In this document: positions 45,655 through 57,639 of the stretch, one piece after another
Layout of the letters: each line of letters begins with the position of its first letter
How positions within the stretch are numbered: position 1 is the stretch's first letter
Translations under genes and position numbers: made by a program
From: Ulota crispa
Lineage: Eukaryota; Streptophyta; Bryopsida; Orthotrichales; Orthotrichaceae
DNA: 64,000 bases
NCBI GenBank assembly: GCA_963920765.1
Contig: OY987248.1
Coordinates: forward strand, 1,059,001-1,123,000
Direction of reading: 5' to 3'
The notes under the pieces: model-generated
The model's input: only the letters and a program-made list of their open reading frames with translations
What the model was told of the DNA's origin: nothing
Database searches by the model: none

Positions 45655-46357
45655 AGGTAGAAGCACCCAAATGTGACACTTACCTCAGATGTGGTAATCT
45701 GGAGGGTCTTTTGAGAATGTAATGGCAGGGTTTTTTTTGTATTTGTTAAGGTAGAGCGACTTGCACCCTGGACCTCATGCAAGTAGGGAAAATTTGCCTA
45801 TAATTGGAAAGAATGAATGAGGTGTGCTTGTTCATCCAATATATTGTTAATACAAGCTACTTTCATCCAAAAACTGGCAAATCTGGTGTGTGAGGAAGGA
45901 GGGACTTGGCAAATTCATCCACTTTTTTCCTGAAATTTCTTAATGTATTGGGAGCCGGTGACATGTCAAGTAAGATTCTGGCAAAATTTGCCAAAAAAAA
46001 AACCCTGTAATGGCATGTTCTTGTTAGGATATGGGTACAAATTCAAGCAAAACTATTTTTGGAATTTTCTAATATTGTATGAATAAATTATGAATTGTTG
46101 AAGGTCACTCCGTAGATTGACCTATTGTGTACACTAGACCCCTGAAAAAGCGACAACAATAAGACCATGTCATGACAACAAAAAGAGCATGTCACGCCCA
46201 ATCAAAAACTGTCACCTACACAATTTCTATTCTCTTATGTCAACTTGCGTGTCTAATTTGGGTGCATTTGTGTCTTGTTTGGGTGCAAGAGTGTCTACTT
46301 TAGGTTTAATTTTAGATGTCGCAAAACAGCTAGTGTTACAATTGGGTGCTCCTACCT
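45655..46357. mobile_element. AGGTAG-ended TA-flanked element, 0.7 kb
   Basis: The left end AGGTAGAAGCACCCAAATG and reversed right end AGGTAGGAGCACCCAATTG match, and TA flanks both sides (45653-45654, 46358-46359). A further AGGTAG near 45751 may mark a nested or older end. No transposase frame is visible. Confidence 0.75.
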
Positions 46358-46589
46358 TAATCGATGCATGCTTCTAAGCCTCCACAATCCATCAAGGCGT
46401 CCTCAGTCTGGCTAGGATGAGGGTACATTAACAGACAACACAATGGAGGTGGGTCCAAGTATAAAAGCAGCACCAACACAAAGCACCACCGCACACGGAA
46501 AGGTTATTTTATTGGGAGGACATGGAAAGGTTATTTTATCGAGAGGGCATGTTGTTCATACCTCCACTATATTGTTGTTACAAATTTTC

Positions 46590-46800
46590 AAATATTGCAT
46601 TGAGATGGTACAAGCTTTTGTTCATGCCATTGTGAAGGTCTTTCCCAACCACACTAGAGCTCACGGAAAGACAATTATAGTTGAAAGGTGATGAGTGAAA
46701 GGTGTTGGTCACTGCAAGGGGCAAGGGGCGAGGGGGTTAGGGTGAGTGCAATGGGAGTGTTACGGAAATGGTAGAGCCGCTATTGGAAGTGACCCGCCAT
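46590..46800 (+). repeat. Dispersed repeat, related to 17086-17340
   Basis: Shares TACAAGCTT, CATGCCATTGTG, CTAGAGCTCACGGAAAG and a GCCGCTA-containing right part with 17086-17340. Ends are not sharply defined. Confidence 0.45.
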
Positions 46801-48480
46801 GTGACTCTTCAAAACAAATTTTACGTTCTCTTTCAATGAAAGCGGTGGAGGTGTTTTAATAGGAGAAAATTGTCTTCACTTTAGCTCTAAAGTTAAATGG
46901 AAAGCTTGTGGTCACAACACAAGAGCGGTCATGGCCGGCACTCAAAGGAAACTTGTGGAGTCCAAACAGCTGGTCGCTATCAATTGGTTAGCAAGTGCAA
47001 TTACTTTTTTGATAGTTCCTTCTACAATTCTTCCATCTCACTTACAATTGACCTCTCCAACCTTATGTTCCTACATCCTTGTCAGGTTCAAAGCCGATTG
47101 CGCATTGGGGTTGCAAACTTCACAAGAAGGCTATTACAGAAATTTTCACATGTAACAAGGCCCTCCTTTTGTTGATTTTGGGACTCTTATATGTGCTTTG
47201 ACTAAGGACGCCCTTAAAACACACAAACCCCTAAGAGACCAAGTGCCGTGACTACTTACATGGTGGTGATGATTAACCCAAGAAAAATTCAACGACAAAA
47301 TTAAAAACAAGTTCAAGGGTATTGGTGATATTGATTTTTTAATGAATTTTTTCAAACTATACCAAAAGAAAAGATAAAATTGAACAATTTTAAATTATTG
47401 AATGACTTTTCAAAAACTATATCTTCTTGCGGGTGTAAATGGAGTTAGTGGACATGCACTAAAGATTGTTTGTTGAATAGCAAAAATTTCAAAGGAGCAT
47501 GCTCATTGGTTGCAATCTACAATTTTTTATTTTTTAATATATTTATTTAAGAAAAAACCAATAAAAGTAGGCATATTTGCAATGGAAGTCTTTGGTTCTT
47601 TCAAATGAGTGTAATAAATAAAAGGTTGTAAATTTTATGATAGCTTTTGTTACAAAAGTTTTAACACAATCTTCTTTGGGTGCAAGTTTGCCTTCAATCC
47701 AATGATCAGCTCCACTCTAGTTGAATGTTGTTAATATGGATTTGATGATTACTTGAATATTTGGTTTATATATATATAACTATTCTTTATCCTTAATTGT
47801 TGTAGTGCCCTTTTGAACCATTCAAAATCTTTCAAAAGTTACGCCAATTTAACAATCATTTGTTAATGCATTTCTCGTGTGCATGATTCATACGACGTGG
47901 ATTACATATACTAATTCATGAAAATAATGATAGGAAGACTTGAAGTAGCAAAAACTTATTTGTTTCATCTATTATCTCATTCCAATTGGCATTCCTGACC
48001 ACAAAAGCAAACCTTGTTATTTTTAAATTATTTTCTCCAAATCTTCTTAGTTAATTTTTCAACACATTGTCAAATTGCACAAGTTGTAGGACATGTGCAC
48101 TTTCTACAAATTCTTCTGAATGACGGCAATTATCAAAATAATTAGGAAAATTTATCTCTAAAGTTTCTGGCTCGTGGTCTTATAATTGTTAGAGATGCTC
48201 ATCATCAAGTTTTAAAAGGACGCACTTGAAAATATCAACCTTAAGCATCATATTTTTAAATCCATCAAACAACATAAGAGCTAAAGATTTTAGCCTTGCT
48301 TTATAAATAAGATGTTGAAACAATTTTAAGCTTCAAACAATTGCAAAGTTTTAGAGATTGTTTTGTAATGCAAATATACTAAAGAAATTACCAACTTAAA
48401 CAAGTTGGGCAATTGTAGACAAAAAATGGATTACAAACATGCAAAGCATTATTCATATTTGGAAGAAATTTTTGCAGCAA
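46801..48480. other. AT-rich intergenic DNA, nothing recognised
   Basis: Short open frames without domains. A (TA)n run lies near 47769. Confidence 0.55.
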
Positions 48481-48716
48481 CACGTTATTCGTTAAATTGG
48501 GACAAACGGAGGTACCATTTTGTACTCCACCTTAAATCAAAAAGTTACCTTAAACCAGATTCAAAGGTATTATATTTAGTTTGAGCTACTAGGAATTTTT
48601 CCCTTGCAAATTCCTCCTCTCAAGTGAGGACACATGTACCAAAAAGAACGTTGAGCTCAATTTCAGGAAGCCTCCTGAAACCTTCGAATGTCCCAATTTA
48701 ACAAATAACGCGTTCA
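48481..48716. mobile_element. Foldback element, family of 12909-13161
   Basis: The left end ACGTTATTCGTTAAATTGGG and the reversed right end CGTTATTTGTTAAATTGGG are inverted. The body shares CTCAAGTGAGGACACATGTA, TTGAGCTCAATTT and GGAGG phrases with 12909-13161 in opposite orientation. Confidence 0.65.
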
Positions 48717-50007
48717 ACACAACAGACATTTTGGTTGACACCATTTGCACTGATTAATTATAATTAATTTGACTATTGTAAATTAGTATTGCACACATTA
48801 AGTAGGAGATATTAGTAATTTGATACCAAAGCAAGGTAACTACTCATCCAAATAAAATTTCAAAAAGGATTTTTATTTACCAAATTGTCTTAATTTTGGT
48901 CAAGTCTTATTGATAATTCACATAGGATTTTAGGTTTTTTTGGTTATCTTCTAGACTTGGTATGAAATAAACTACTAAATTAGAAGAAAATGTTGATTAT
49001 TTATATACTTGGCAAGACCATTAGATTTTCATGTTGAAAGTGTAAATTTTAAGAATAAGAAATGTATTTTTGTGATTTCTTTTGTTCATGTATAGTGATT
49101 TTAGCTAGTTGTGTTTCAACAAAGTTAGATGTTTGTATGTTGCAATAGAATTATCATGATAGGTAATCGGACTTTGCCTGAGACTTGGAGGTATATATGA
49201 CTACCGATTAAGCCAATGGTATTTGACTGAGCCAATAGTATAAGACCTTATTCAAGGACAATTTTAAACTTTGGACCTACGTTATTTTTTTTGGAATGAT
49301 CTTGAGTGTACAAAACTTTTGCAACCAATCTTAATTCAAATCTTGACTAAGTTTTTTGGATCCATGTCTTCACACAAATAAAGCCATTGTCAAGAATCGA
49401 TTATTACCATGGTTGTGATAAAAATTCATTACTTGTAGTTTCTTAACTATCAAACAGGTGTATAAACTATTTTAAGAGGGAGAAAACTAAACTGTTTTGA
49501 ATCAAGAGGATGGAATCAATGACTACTAAAGAAAAATTTCTTTGTTGCTGCAAGAAGGAGAGCATTGTCAAGAAAATGGAGCTAGAAAAACTTTCCAAAT
49601 GCTATATTTTTCCAAACAAGAAAGGCGGGAAACTCAGAATACGTCCCACATCCCAACCCAACAATTCTCAAATTTTGAAGAACAGAGTCATCCTCACTTT
49701 GTATTCAATTGCAAAGGGACAAACGAAATGTCAAAAGAAACAAAAAAAACTAAATATTTCAAACTAAAATTTAAAAAAACAACATTGTGTAAAATTTGCT
49801 TCCAAATTGGGTTTCCATTTTTTCCTCAAAAACAAAATCCCACTTTTTCTTGGCGTCAAAACTTCTGAAATATGCAGCCATGTTACCATTTCTAAAGGAC
49901 TTATAAGACTTAGGTTGAGAAGCATTAGTCCCAACTTTCAACATTTCAACCAAAGATACTCTAGAGCATCCAAGGGGGCACTTAAGACATAGAGTAAACT
50001 GCCCCCA
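48717..50007. other. AT-rich intergenic DNA, nothing recognised
   Basis: The overlapping open frames at 49510-49992 have no recognisable domain and low-complexity lysine-rich translations. Confidence 0.55.
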
Positions 50008-50011
50008 TTAA

Positions 50012-50230
50012 CCCCTAAAGGATGTTGCCTACCAAAAGTATTGTTTTACATTCATACAAGAATCATTTAGTTCTTGAAAAAATGACTTCATGATAAATGT
50101 CAAAAATTTCCCTAAAACCCTAAGTCGCTGGTAGTATATTTGTAACTTGGCTTAAAATTTACAATTTCAATAGGATTCATGTGCTACAAAAGTACCCCAT
50201 CCGTGTACAACACAGGAGAGGGTATACAAT
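50012..50230. mobile_element. TTAA-type MITE, short family, right tip missing
   Basis: The left end CCCCTAAAGGATGTTG follows TTAA at 50008-50011, and the body matches 1095-1323 as far as GGGTATACAATA. It is then replaced by the G-run that begins the segment hosting the LTR element. Confidence 0.75.
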
Positions 50231-50521
50231 AGGGGGGTTCAAACATAAAATCTAGCCTATAAGTTTTTCACCTCATAGGTTCCCCTCTCACTAGTGAATT
50301 ATTTTGTTCACTTGCACAACCAAAGTCTGATACACGCGTGAATTTACAATTAGGGTTTTGTGCACAAATAAGGGTCTAAGCGTCTAAGACACCAAAGAGG
50401 ATGAGTCACACCAAAGTGAGTTTCTGAAATTCACTCTTAAAGTGAATTATGTTAGGAGTGAATTCCAAATGTGGCTCACCTCGTTGTTCACTAGTGAATT
50501 CACTGAGATGAATTGCAACGT

Positions 50522-52679
50522 TGTCCTGATGGAGATATCTCCATCATGTAGATACTCGTTATATATTTATGTTTGTGTTGATTTCAATAAATCAACAGTT
50601 GAGGCAAAAAGAGTGGTCGTGGTGAGGACCACGGTTTGGTGACAGCGCAGCGGCCATAGATTTCAGTGCGCTGCGCCGTCTTGTCACATGCACAGCTCAG
50701 GGGAGTAGGTAGCGGGTTGGCTGGGCCAATTTCCTACCTCACTAGCTGCCAAGCCGCGAGCCGCCATCACCGCTCGACAAGTCCGATGGGATTCGAACCC
50801 GGACCGGCGGGCGACCAGAGACAACCGCTTCTCCAACCAACCAAGTCCACGACTTGGCGACTGAAGACAAACGTTTGACGCTATTATATGCTCGCAAGGG
50901 CACGTGGCTACTTTATGATGGCATTTATTTTGTAATTTAATCATTTTTATATGTTTATCTAGATGTTTTGGAAGGCTCATATATTTTGCCTTTGTTTAAA
51001 TAAAAATACTAAGGGTTTAGAAGTCAATAGGAAAGGTGTGAAAGGAAAAAGGGTTTGGCATCTATGGTGGGGTTAGGATAGGGAAGGCATGGGCTGATGT
51101 GCCCCACCTCCTTACCTTAGATAGGGTCGAAATTATGGAGGAAAGATCCCTTAGTTGTTGGAAGTTAGTGTATGAGTGTTGGTGGGAAGAAGAGAAAAAA
51201 ATCCCGAAACTTTGATGTGAGATTTTTTTCTGTGTATACGTGATTTTGAATTGAAATTTAAGGAGGTTGTTCCTTGTGTGATTACCTTTCCAAAATGAGT
51301 TTGCAAATTTGATTTGGAGTTGTGATGCAAAAGTTATGAGCGTTTGAATTTTGGAGTCAAAAAGCCAAACTATGAAGAAAGGCTGAGACTTCGACAAGCC
51401 ATAACTTATGATTTGTATTTCATTTTGCAACAAGATTTGAAGAGAGTGTTTATCTTAGTATTGGCTTTTTAGAAAGTCTTTAAACTTGAGGTTTGAAGCT
51501 TGGACGAGAAAGTTATGGAAGTGTGAAGGTTTGGAGGTGGCTGCCCTTTTGTTAGGAGAAAGCCGAGACTTTGAAGAGCTACAACTTTTGGACAATATGA
51601 GATTTTCTTCTCAAATTTTTAGGAGTGATAGTTTGTTGTCATAGCTTTTTAAATTGTCTTTAATCATTTCATTTGGAGTTTTATTGAAGAAGTTATAGTG
51701 GGTAGAAGTTGCAGGTTTGGGTGCTCTCTAAAAAATTGAGACCCACACTTTGATTGACTAGAGCTTTCGGACAGAGTTTTGTTTTGAAGTACAAATTTTA
51801 TGGGTTGAAGCCAGTGATATCATCTTTCTAAATTGATATCACGTTTCTATGGGTGATGTATAGAACAAAAGTTATAGAGGTTTATAGAGGCAGTGTTTAG
51901 TTTGTAAGGAGGAAGAAGAGCCTCTACTTTGAACCCACATAACTTTTGGACAATATCTTAGATTGAGTTGAAATTTGGAGGAATGTTAGAAGGTTAGAAG
52001 AGCTTTTCAAATTGCTATTATACTTAGCATTTGAATCTTTGAGCCATCTGTGGCACTAGATAGAAGGTCGCTGCTTTTCTATGACTTGTTATTTGTGATT
52101 TTCCCCATTGTTTTTATTAAAACATGAAGACTTGAAAACTTGAAGACATGAAGACTTGAAGATCTGAAGATATGAAGATTTCAAGAGGAATGTTTTGGAT
52201 TTATTTTTTATGTATGTGTGAGATGTGGCTTTGTTATTCCTAGCCGGTTTTGGAGGCTCGTTTGTCAATTCATTTCCATTCTGTTTTGTAAACCTTGTTG
52301 CGGGCAGTCTGGGTTAAACCAAACTTAACCCCATTTATTGTCGTGGTGACGAAGTGGGATTGATCACCCACATGGTCGAGACTTGCTCTGTTCTCACGAT
52401 CTGGAGTTTTGGCCAACAGATCGTGAATTTGATTTTAGGATCCGGTCATACGGACGGCAGCTCGTGTCTGCTGTCCCGATCTACCCGTCCCGTATCTAGT
52501 GGGCTCTTATCCCTATCTTGACCCTTATACCATTAGAGCCAGCCACAGGATAGGCCAACGGAAGACTGAAGACTGAAGATTTGAAGAGAAGATCAAGATT
52601 GAAAAGGATATAGTTGACAACGCACGATCGCAGCAAGACACCCTGCGTGTTCTCAAGGCGCGCTCCTCTCAACCCGACA
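50522..52679 (+). repeat. 5' LTR of the Ty3/gypsy element
   Basis: Direct repeat of 58931-61088 at a constant offset of 8,409. It contains a tRNA-like segment on the minus strand near its start and a run of short GAAGACTTGAAG-like repeats near 52130-52190. Unusually long for a Ty3/gypsy LTR, though within the known range. Confidence 0.95.
50780..50870 (-). other. tRNA-like (SINE-like) pol III promoter segment in the 5' LTR
   Basis: On the minus strand, GGTTCGAATCC (50789-50799) is a perfect B-box, and TGGACTTGGTTGG (50837-50849) resembles an A-box about 50 bases upstream. The surrounding GC-rich sequence is unlike the AT-rich rest of the LTR. It does not fold as a complete tRNA by eye, so a tRNA-derived SINE remnant captured by the LTR is more likely than a tRNA gene. 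Confidence 0.55.
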
Positions 52680-52729
52680 TTTGATGCTTCCACTGAGAGA
52701 GCTTTGGGGCGATTATTGCGCTTGTTGAT

Positions 52730-54300
52730 ATGGGAGACAGTAACAAGGCTTTCGGCGCCAATACCGGTGGTGCCGGTGGAGCTGATTTGCCTCGAGAGGT
52801 TCCAAGCGCCACTACCAGAAGTGTTGGTGGACCTCAGATGCCAATGGAGGATCTCCTAGGAGCATTGGCCATATTCATGGAGCAACATCGAGCCAACCAG
52901 GGTGGTCAAGTAGCCACCGAGGCGTTGAAAGCTGTTGTTGTGAAGACCGGTAGGTTTGACGGCAAGAACATAACGAAGTTTTTGCGAGCCTATGTTTGCG
53001 AGATGGAGGTGCATCAAGTTGATGAAAATCAAATGATGGCTACCTTCGACATGGCAGTTGTGCCTGACATTCGTGACCGTGTGCGAGAGATCCGCGAAGG
53101 AGTTCACACTTGGATTGCCTTTGCTGAGCGTCTACGTGACGAGTACTTTGACGAGGACACGGAAAGGATGACCAGAAGATCTTTTCTAGAATGGGTGGAG
53201 CAGCGGCCAAGAGACAACATGGGTGCTCATGAGCTGCTGAAGGCCTTTGAGAAGAAATTTTCTCAGTTACCCATGATTGAGAGACGCCTCCTCAACACCA
53301 GGAAGGCAGAGCTTTTCCTTCAAGCAGCTGATGCTGCATTGGAGGATAGACTTCTTCTACTTCTTGGAGATTGTACCACAGAAGGTGGTTTTACCACCGA
53401 TTGGAGAAAGGTGGAAGAGACCGTGACCTTGTTGGCCAAACAACAATGTGTGAGGTCAAGAGGATTTGGAGCAGGAGTAGACACTAATCTAATTTCAGCT
53501 CCAAAAAGTCCCAAAGTATCTTTTGCACCATCATCATCAACAACTCCAGGGTCTATCTTGAAGACCACCAAAACCAACGAAGGTAATGCTCTTGAAGAAC
53601 TCATCAAGAGTTTCAAAGAGCTGAAGGTGGAGTTTATTGAGTTGAGGAAGTCTCAGGCATCTGGCTCTTCTTCATCGTCACAGCCATCTGATGGAGGGAG
53701 GACACTTCCTTGGAGATGTATATGGTGTGACAAGAGCGAACAAGATGGCAAGCATTGCCTTCGAGACTGTACAGAGTGCGACGAGGCCTTGAAAGATGGC
53801 ATCGTTGAATTTATTGACGGCAAGCTTCATGATTCATCCACAAAGACACCATTGAAAACCAACTTTGGCAGAGGAGGGATGAAAAAACTTATGGAGGGAA
53901 AGATGGGACGATCTAGTTCCATACATGTACGTGAAGCTGATTCATACCACATTGAAGTGGAGCAGCACTCAATTGGAGCTTCACCCATTCAAAGAGCCAC
54001 ACTAATGAAACGAGGAGCCCAAGCCATCAGAAATGTAACTAGATGGGAAGACCCGATTGATGCAAGCAGCATCAAAGCATTTTTGGAGAGAGATCAAGCC
54101 AATGTTGATCACTATGAGGCCTCAATTGAAGAGAAGCGTGGAAGAGTTGAAGCCGAAGATGGTGAAGAGCCTTCATCAAAGAAGAGGGCTCAAGCGCAGA
54201 AAGATTCTGCAAATGAGTCGAGGTGCAGAGTACAAACGCGCTCAAAAACACAAAGCCCAAACTTTGTGCACCCTGAGGATGATTTGCTTCCTGATAAAGA
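52730..54300 (+). mobile_element. gag region of the Ty3/gypsy element
   Basis: The N-terminal part has a capsid-like helical segment with RFDGKNITKFLRAY and IEERLL-like leucine-rich stretches, as in retrotransposon gag proteins. A CCHC-like knuckle with CIWCDKSEQDGKHC lies near 53.73 kb. Downstream is a charged linker rich in K, E and S. Confidence 0.75.
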
Positions 54301-54849
54301 CTGGGGGCAGTCTAGCGGTAGCGGAAGAGGCTATGAAAAAGAAGATTCTGGCAAACCAAAGGGGAAGAGCTTTGCTTACAAGCTCCAGTCCGATATTGAG
54401 ACTTCCATTGATATGAAGGGAGTATTGGAGGAGAGGATCTTGGATGCCAAGATCGAGTTCACATTGAGGGAAGCACTTGGCATAGCCAAGAAAGACTTCC
54501 ATGAGCTGATCATCGACATCATCAAGCGAAAGAGACAGATGACAGCGGAGACTGTGATGGTGAGTGCTTTGGACACTCACATGACCATCGATGAAGAGAT
54601 TGAGATTGGCGAAGTTTTTGCCATGATGGGAGACCATGAGGCTCATTGCAATGAAATTACACTCACGGAGGTGGCAAGAAAAGAGCCAGAGAGGGTGCTT
54701 TGCTCAAATAGAAAGGCTAATGAGACAAAGGTTCAGATATCTGATGATGGAGTATCAAAAGTTGAAGCTAAGACCTTTGAGTTCACTTGTGATCATTCCA
54801 CTGATAGACCTCATGATGTCGAGACTGAGTTTCAGCAACCATATTGGGC

Positions 54850-55230
54850 TAAAGCCACCACTGAGATAAGAGTGAAGCTTGGTGGGATGGATGAGTCTGT
54901 TTTGGCCCTTGTAGATCATGGTTCAGAGATCAACATCATATCTCGCAAGACCTATGAGAAGGGCAAATGGCCAATTCACACAAACCATGGCTGGGTGATG
55001 AGAGCAGCTAACAATGGGCGCAGTTCATTGTATGGAGCTTGCCCTTCAGTGCCAGCAAAGATTGGAGATGTGGAGGTTGAGCAGAATTTCTTTGTTCAGA
55101 ACACTGGGGCATATCCAGTGCTTCTGGGCCAACCTTTCATCACTGCCTCACGCATGGAGACCAAAGTATTGGATGATGGATCTCACTATGCTCGAATTCG
55201 AAGTATAGATGGGAAGAAGTCAGTGCAGTT
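54850..55230 (+). mobile_element. Aspartic protease domain of the Ty3/gypsy element
   Basis: LALVDHGSEINIISRKTYEK gives the retropepsin catalytic D-x-G followed by the hydrophobic strand. The later YPVLLGQPFI matches the family's second conserved segment (LLGxPF). It lies between gag and RT as expected. Confidence 0.85.
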
Positions 55231-56069
55231 CTTAACTGTAAGAGCTGACAACGAGAGGCACCGAATGCAACTCAGAGAAGTATCTTTGCCGACTTCTCTG
55301 AACTTTCCAGATTTCTAGAAGGCACATGTGGGATGTGGGGATCCACGGGTGCCAAGGATATCAATACTAGAAAATTCCCCAATATACATACTGCTTTCAA
55401 GTGTGGATTTTTGAGCGTGACAAAGTGTGGATTTGCGAGTTTCATGGATGCCAAAGACTTGGACCATATACATAGGAGATTTATCAAAAAGAAAGAGAAA
55501 AACCTAAAAAAAATGAAGGTTCTTGAAGAAGATGAGAGCATTACTGGTATGTATGAAGAAAGTGGCATGCCAGATGATATCTTGCATACTTTGCAAGATT
55601 TGAAGACAAATAAGGGTGCAGAGCCGACTACTCATTGTCTTATTGATGTCCATACAGCTGCGATGCATCATGAAATTTCTACAGCAATGGCAAAGCTGTG
55701 TTCTTCCAACATCGATGGACATAGACTTGAAGCTGCAGTATATACCAAGTACAAGACTGTGAACAAGAAGGTGAAGCCAGTGGCTACTCAGCTACCATTT
55801 GACACTGATGATTACATCAAACAAGCTGAGAAAGAGCCAAGTTTGAGAGAGTCAAGGAGAATTGGACATAAATTCACCAAAGAGACTCTAGCTAACCTCA
55901 AGATTGGAGGAGATGATTTTCTGACTGAGCCAGAGAGAAAGAAATTTCAAGACATGCTTTTGATGCATGGAAAGGCTTTTGCTTCTTCTTCAGATGAGAT
56001 TGGGTGTGTGCAGCCAAGTGTTGTAGCACCAATGGTCATATTCACAATACCACATATACCATGGGATTT

Positions 56070-56730
56070 GAAGCCTATTCCAGTGCCTAGAGCTCTACTG
56101 CCGAAATTAGTGGAGTTGCTCAAAGAAAAGACGCGCATGGGTATATTAGAGCCTTCAATGGCTCCATATTCAAACCGTTGGTTTACTGTGCCAAAGAAGT
56201 CAGGAGCATTGAGATTCATTCAAGATATGCAGCCTGCAAACAAAGTTACAATCAGAAACAAAGGATCAGGCCCTGTTGTGGACGAAGTGGCGGAGGCATT
56301 TGCTGGACATGCAATCTATTCCATTGGAGATCTATACTCTGGTTATGATCAATTCCAACTTGCTGCTCAAAGCAGGGATTTGACGACTATGAAGACTCCT
56401 CTTGGATTGGTGCGTATGTACACATTGCCTCAAGGCGCTACTAATTCAGTGGCACACATGCAAAGCGCTATGAATCAAATTCTAAGAGACTTTGTGCCAG
56501 AGAAAACCATACCTTTTGTGGATGATATCCCAATAAAAGGATGCGAGGAGAATCAAAGAGACTTGACGGTTCAGAGTGATGGTTGCCGAGCCTTTGTGAG
56601 CAACCATATCCATGACGTGGCTCAAATCTTGGGCAGACTTGAGGAGGTGAATTTGACTCTATCCATTGATAAGTCAAAATTTGGGGTGAATGAAATTGTG
56701 GTGGTTGGTCACTTGTGTGGCTCTTATGGA
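56070..56730 (+). mobile_element. Reverse transcriptase domain of the Ty3/gypsy element
   Basis: Visible motifs in order are GILEPS, FTVPKKSGALRFIQDMQPAN, SIGDLYSGYDQFQL, TPLGLVRMYTLPQGATNS and the catalytic FVDDI. The sequence resembles Ty3/gypsy RTs reported from fungi and early land plants more than the common angiosperm clades, by memory only. Confidence 0.9.
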
Positions 56731-56989
56731 AGAAAACCTGACCCTGAAAAGGTTGATGCTATTGGAAGAATGAAAGCCTGTAGCAATATCACCGAAGTAA
56801 AGAGATTTCTTGGAGCTTGTGTCTTCTACCACATATGGATTCTCCATTTTGCTCATATAACAGAGCCTCTCTACAAATTATTGCGTAAGAGAACCAAATT
56901 CATTTGGGAAAATGAGCAAAACTTGGCTATGGAAGAGTTGAAGAGGATTTTGGAGTCGCCACCAGTTCTCAAACAAGTGAACTATGATT

Positions 56990-57370
56990 GCAAGAGGCCG
57001 GTGATCGTGACTGTTGACACAAGTCCAATTGCCATAGGTTGGGCTATTGGACAAGATGATGAGGAAGGCAAAAGATTTGCTATTTGATTTGGAGCAAGGA
57101 TCTTGACAGAGCGTCAGAGAGCATATCCACAGGTGAAAAGAGAACTATGGGGTGCTCTTACAGCTCTGAAGGCAGATAGAAACTACCTTATTGGAGCGGA
57201 GATGGTACTGGAGACTGATTGCTTACCTTTGCTGAGGATGATAGCAAATTGTTCTTCACCAGATATTGCAATACTTCGATGGATTGCCTACATCAAATCT
57301 ATGAATCCGGTTCTAATACATATTGAAGGCAAAAAGAATTCTGTTGCCGATATGTTGTCTAGAGCAAGAT
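56990..57370 (+). mobile_element. RNase H domain of the Ty3/gypsy element
   Basis: VIVTVDTSPIAIGWAIGQ supplies the first catalytic aspartate region. QVKRELWGALTALK and LETDCLPLL follow, and the domain ends with IHIEGKKNSVADMLSR, the usual NxxADxLSR-like signature. Confidence 0.85.
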
Positions 57371-57639
57371 ATTCTAATGAAGATGAGATGATGGGCCACG
57401 AAGATGTCGAAGATTTATTGCATGGAGGCTATGTGGTGACTATTGATGCTGAGAACTCATCCATCGATGCTTTGCCATTCAAAGTTGAGTTCTATGAAGG
57501 GAAATTGAGAGACATTGGGCTATATTTGAACACAATGAAGCTGCAAGAAGGTTGGACAGACAAAACATTCAACGACATCAGGCATCAATCCTATGGATAT
57601 CTTTTGAGAGAAGGATTTCTATGGAAGAGGGCAAAAAGA

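Noticed and set aside
49510-49992. Overlapping lysine-rich open frames
   Set aside because: Low-complexity AT-rich translation with no recognisable motif.
50780-50870. A functional tRNA gene
   Set aside because: Box motifs are present, but a complete cloverleaf with acceptor and anticodon stems could not be drawn.
51062-51433. Minus-strand frames duplicated at 59471-59842 as paired genes
   Set aside because: They are the same sequence in the two LTRs and show no domain.
52680-52730. Canonical initiator tRNA-Met primer-binding site after the left LTR
   Set aside because: The sequence beginning TTTGATGCTTCC does not match the expected TGGTATCAGAGC; a loosely similar ACCATTAGAGCC lies inside the LTR instead.
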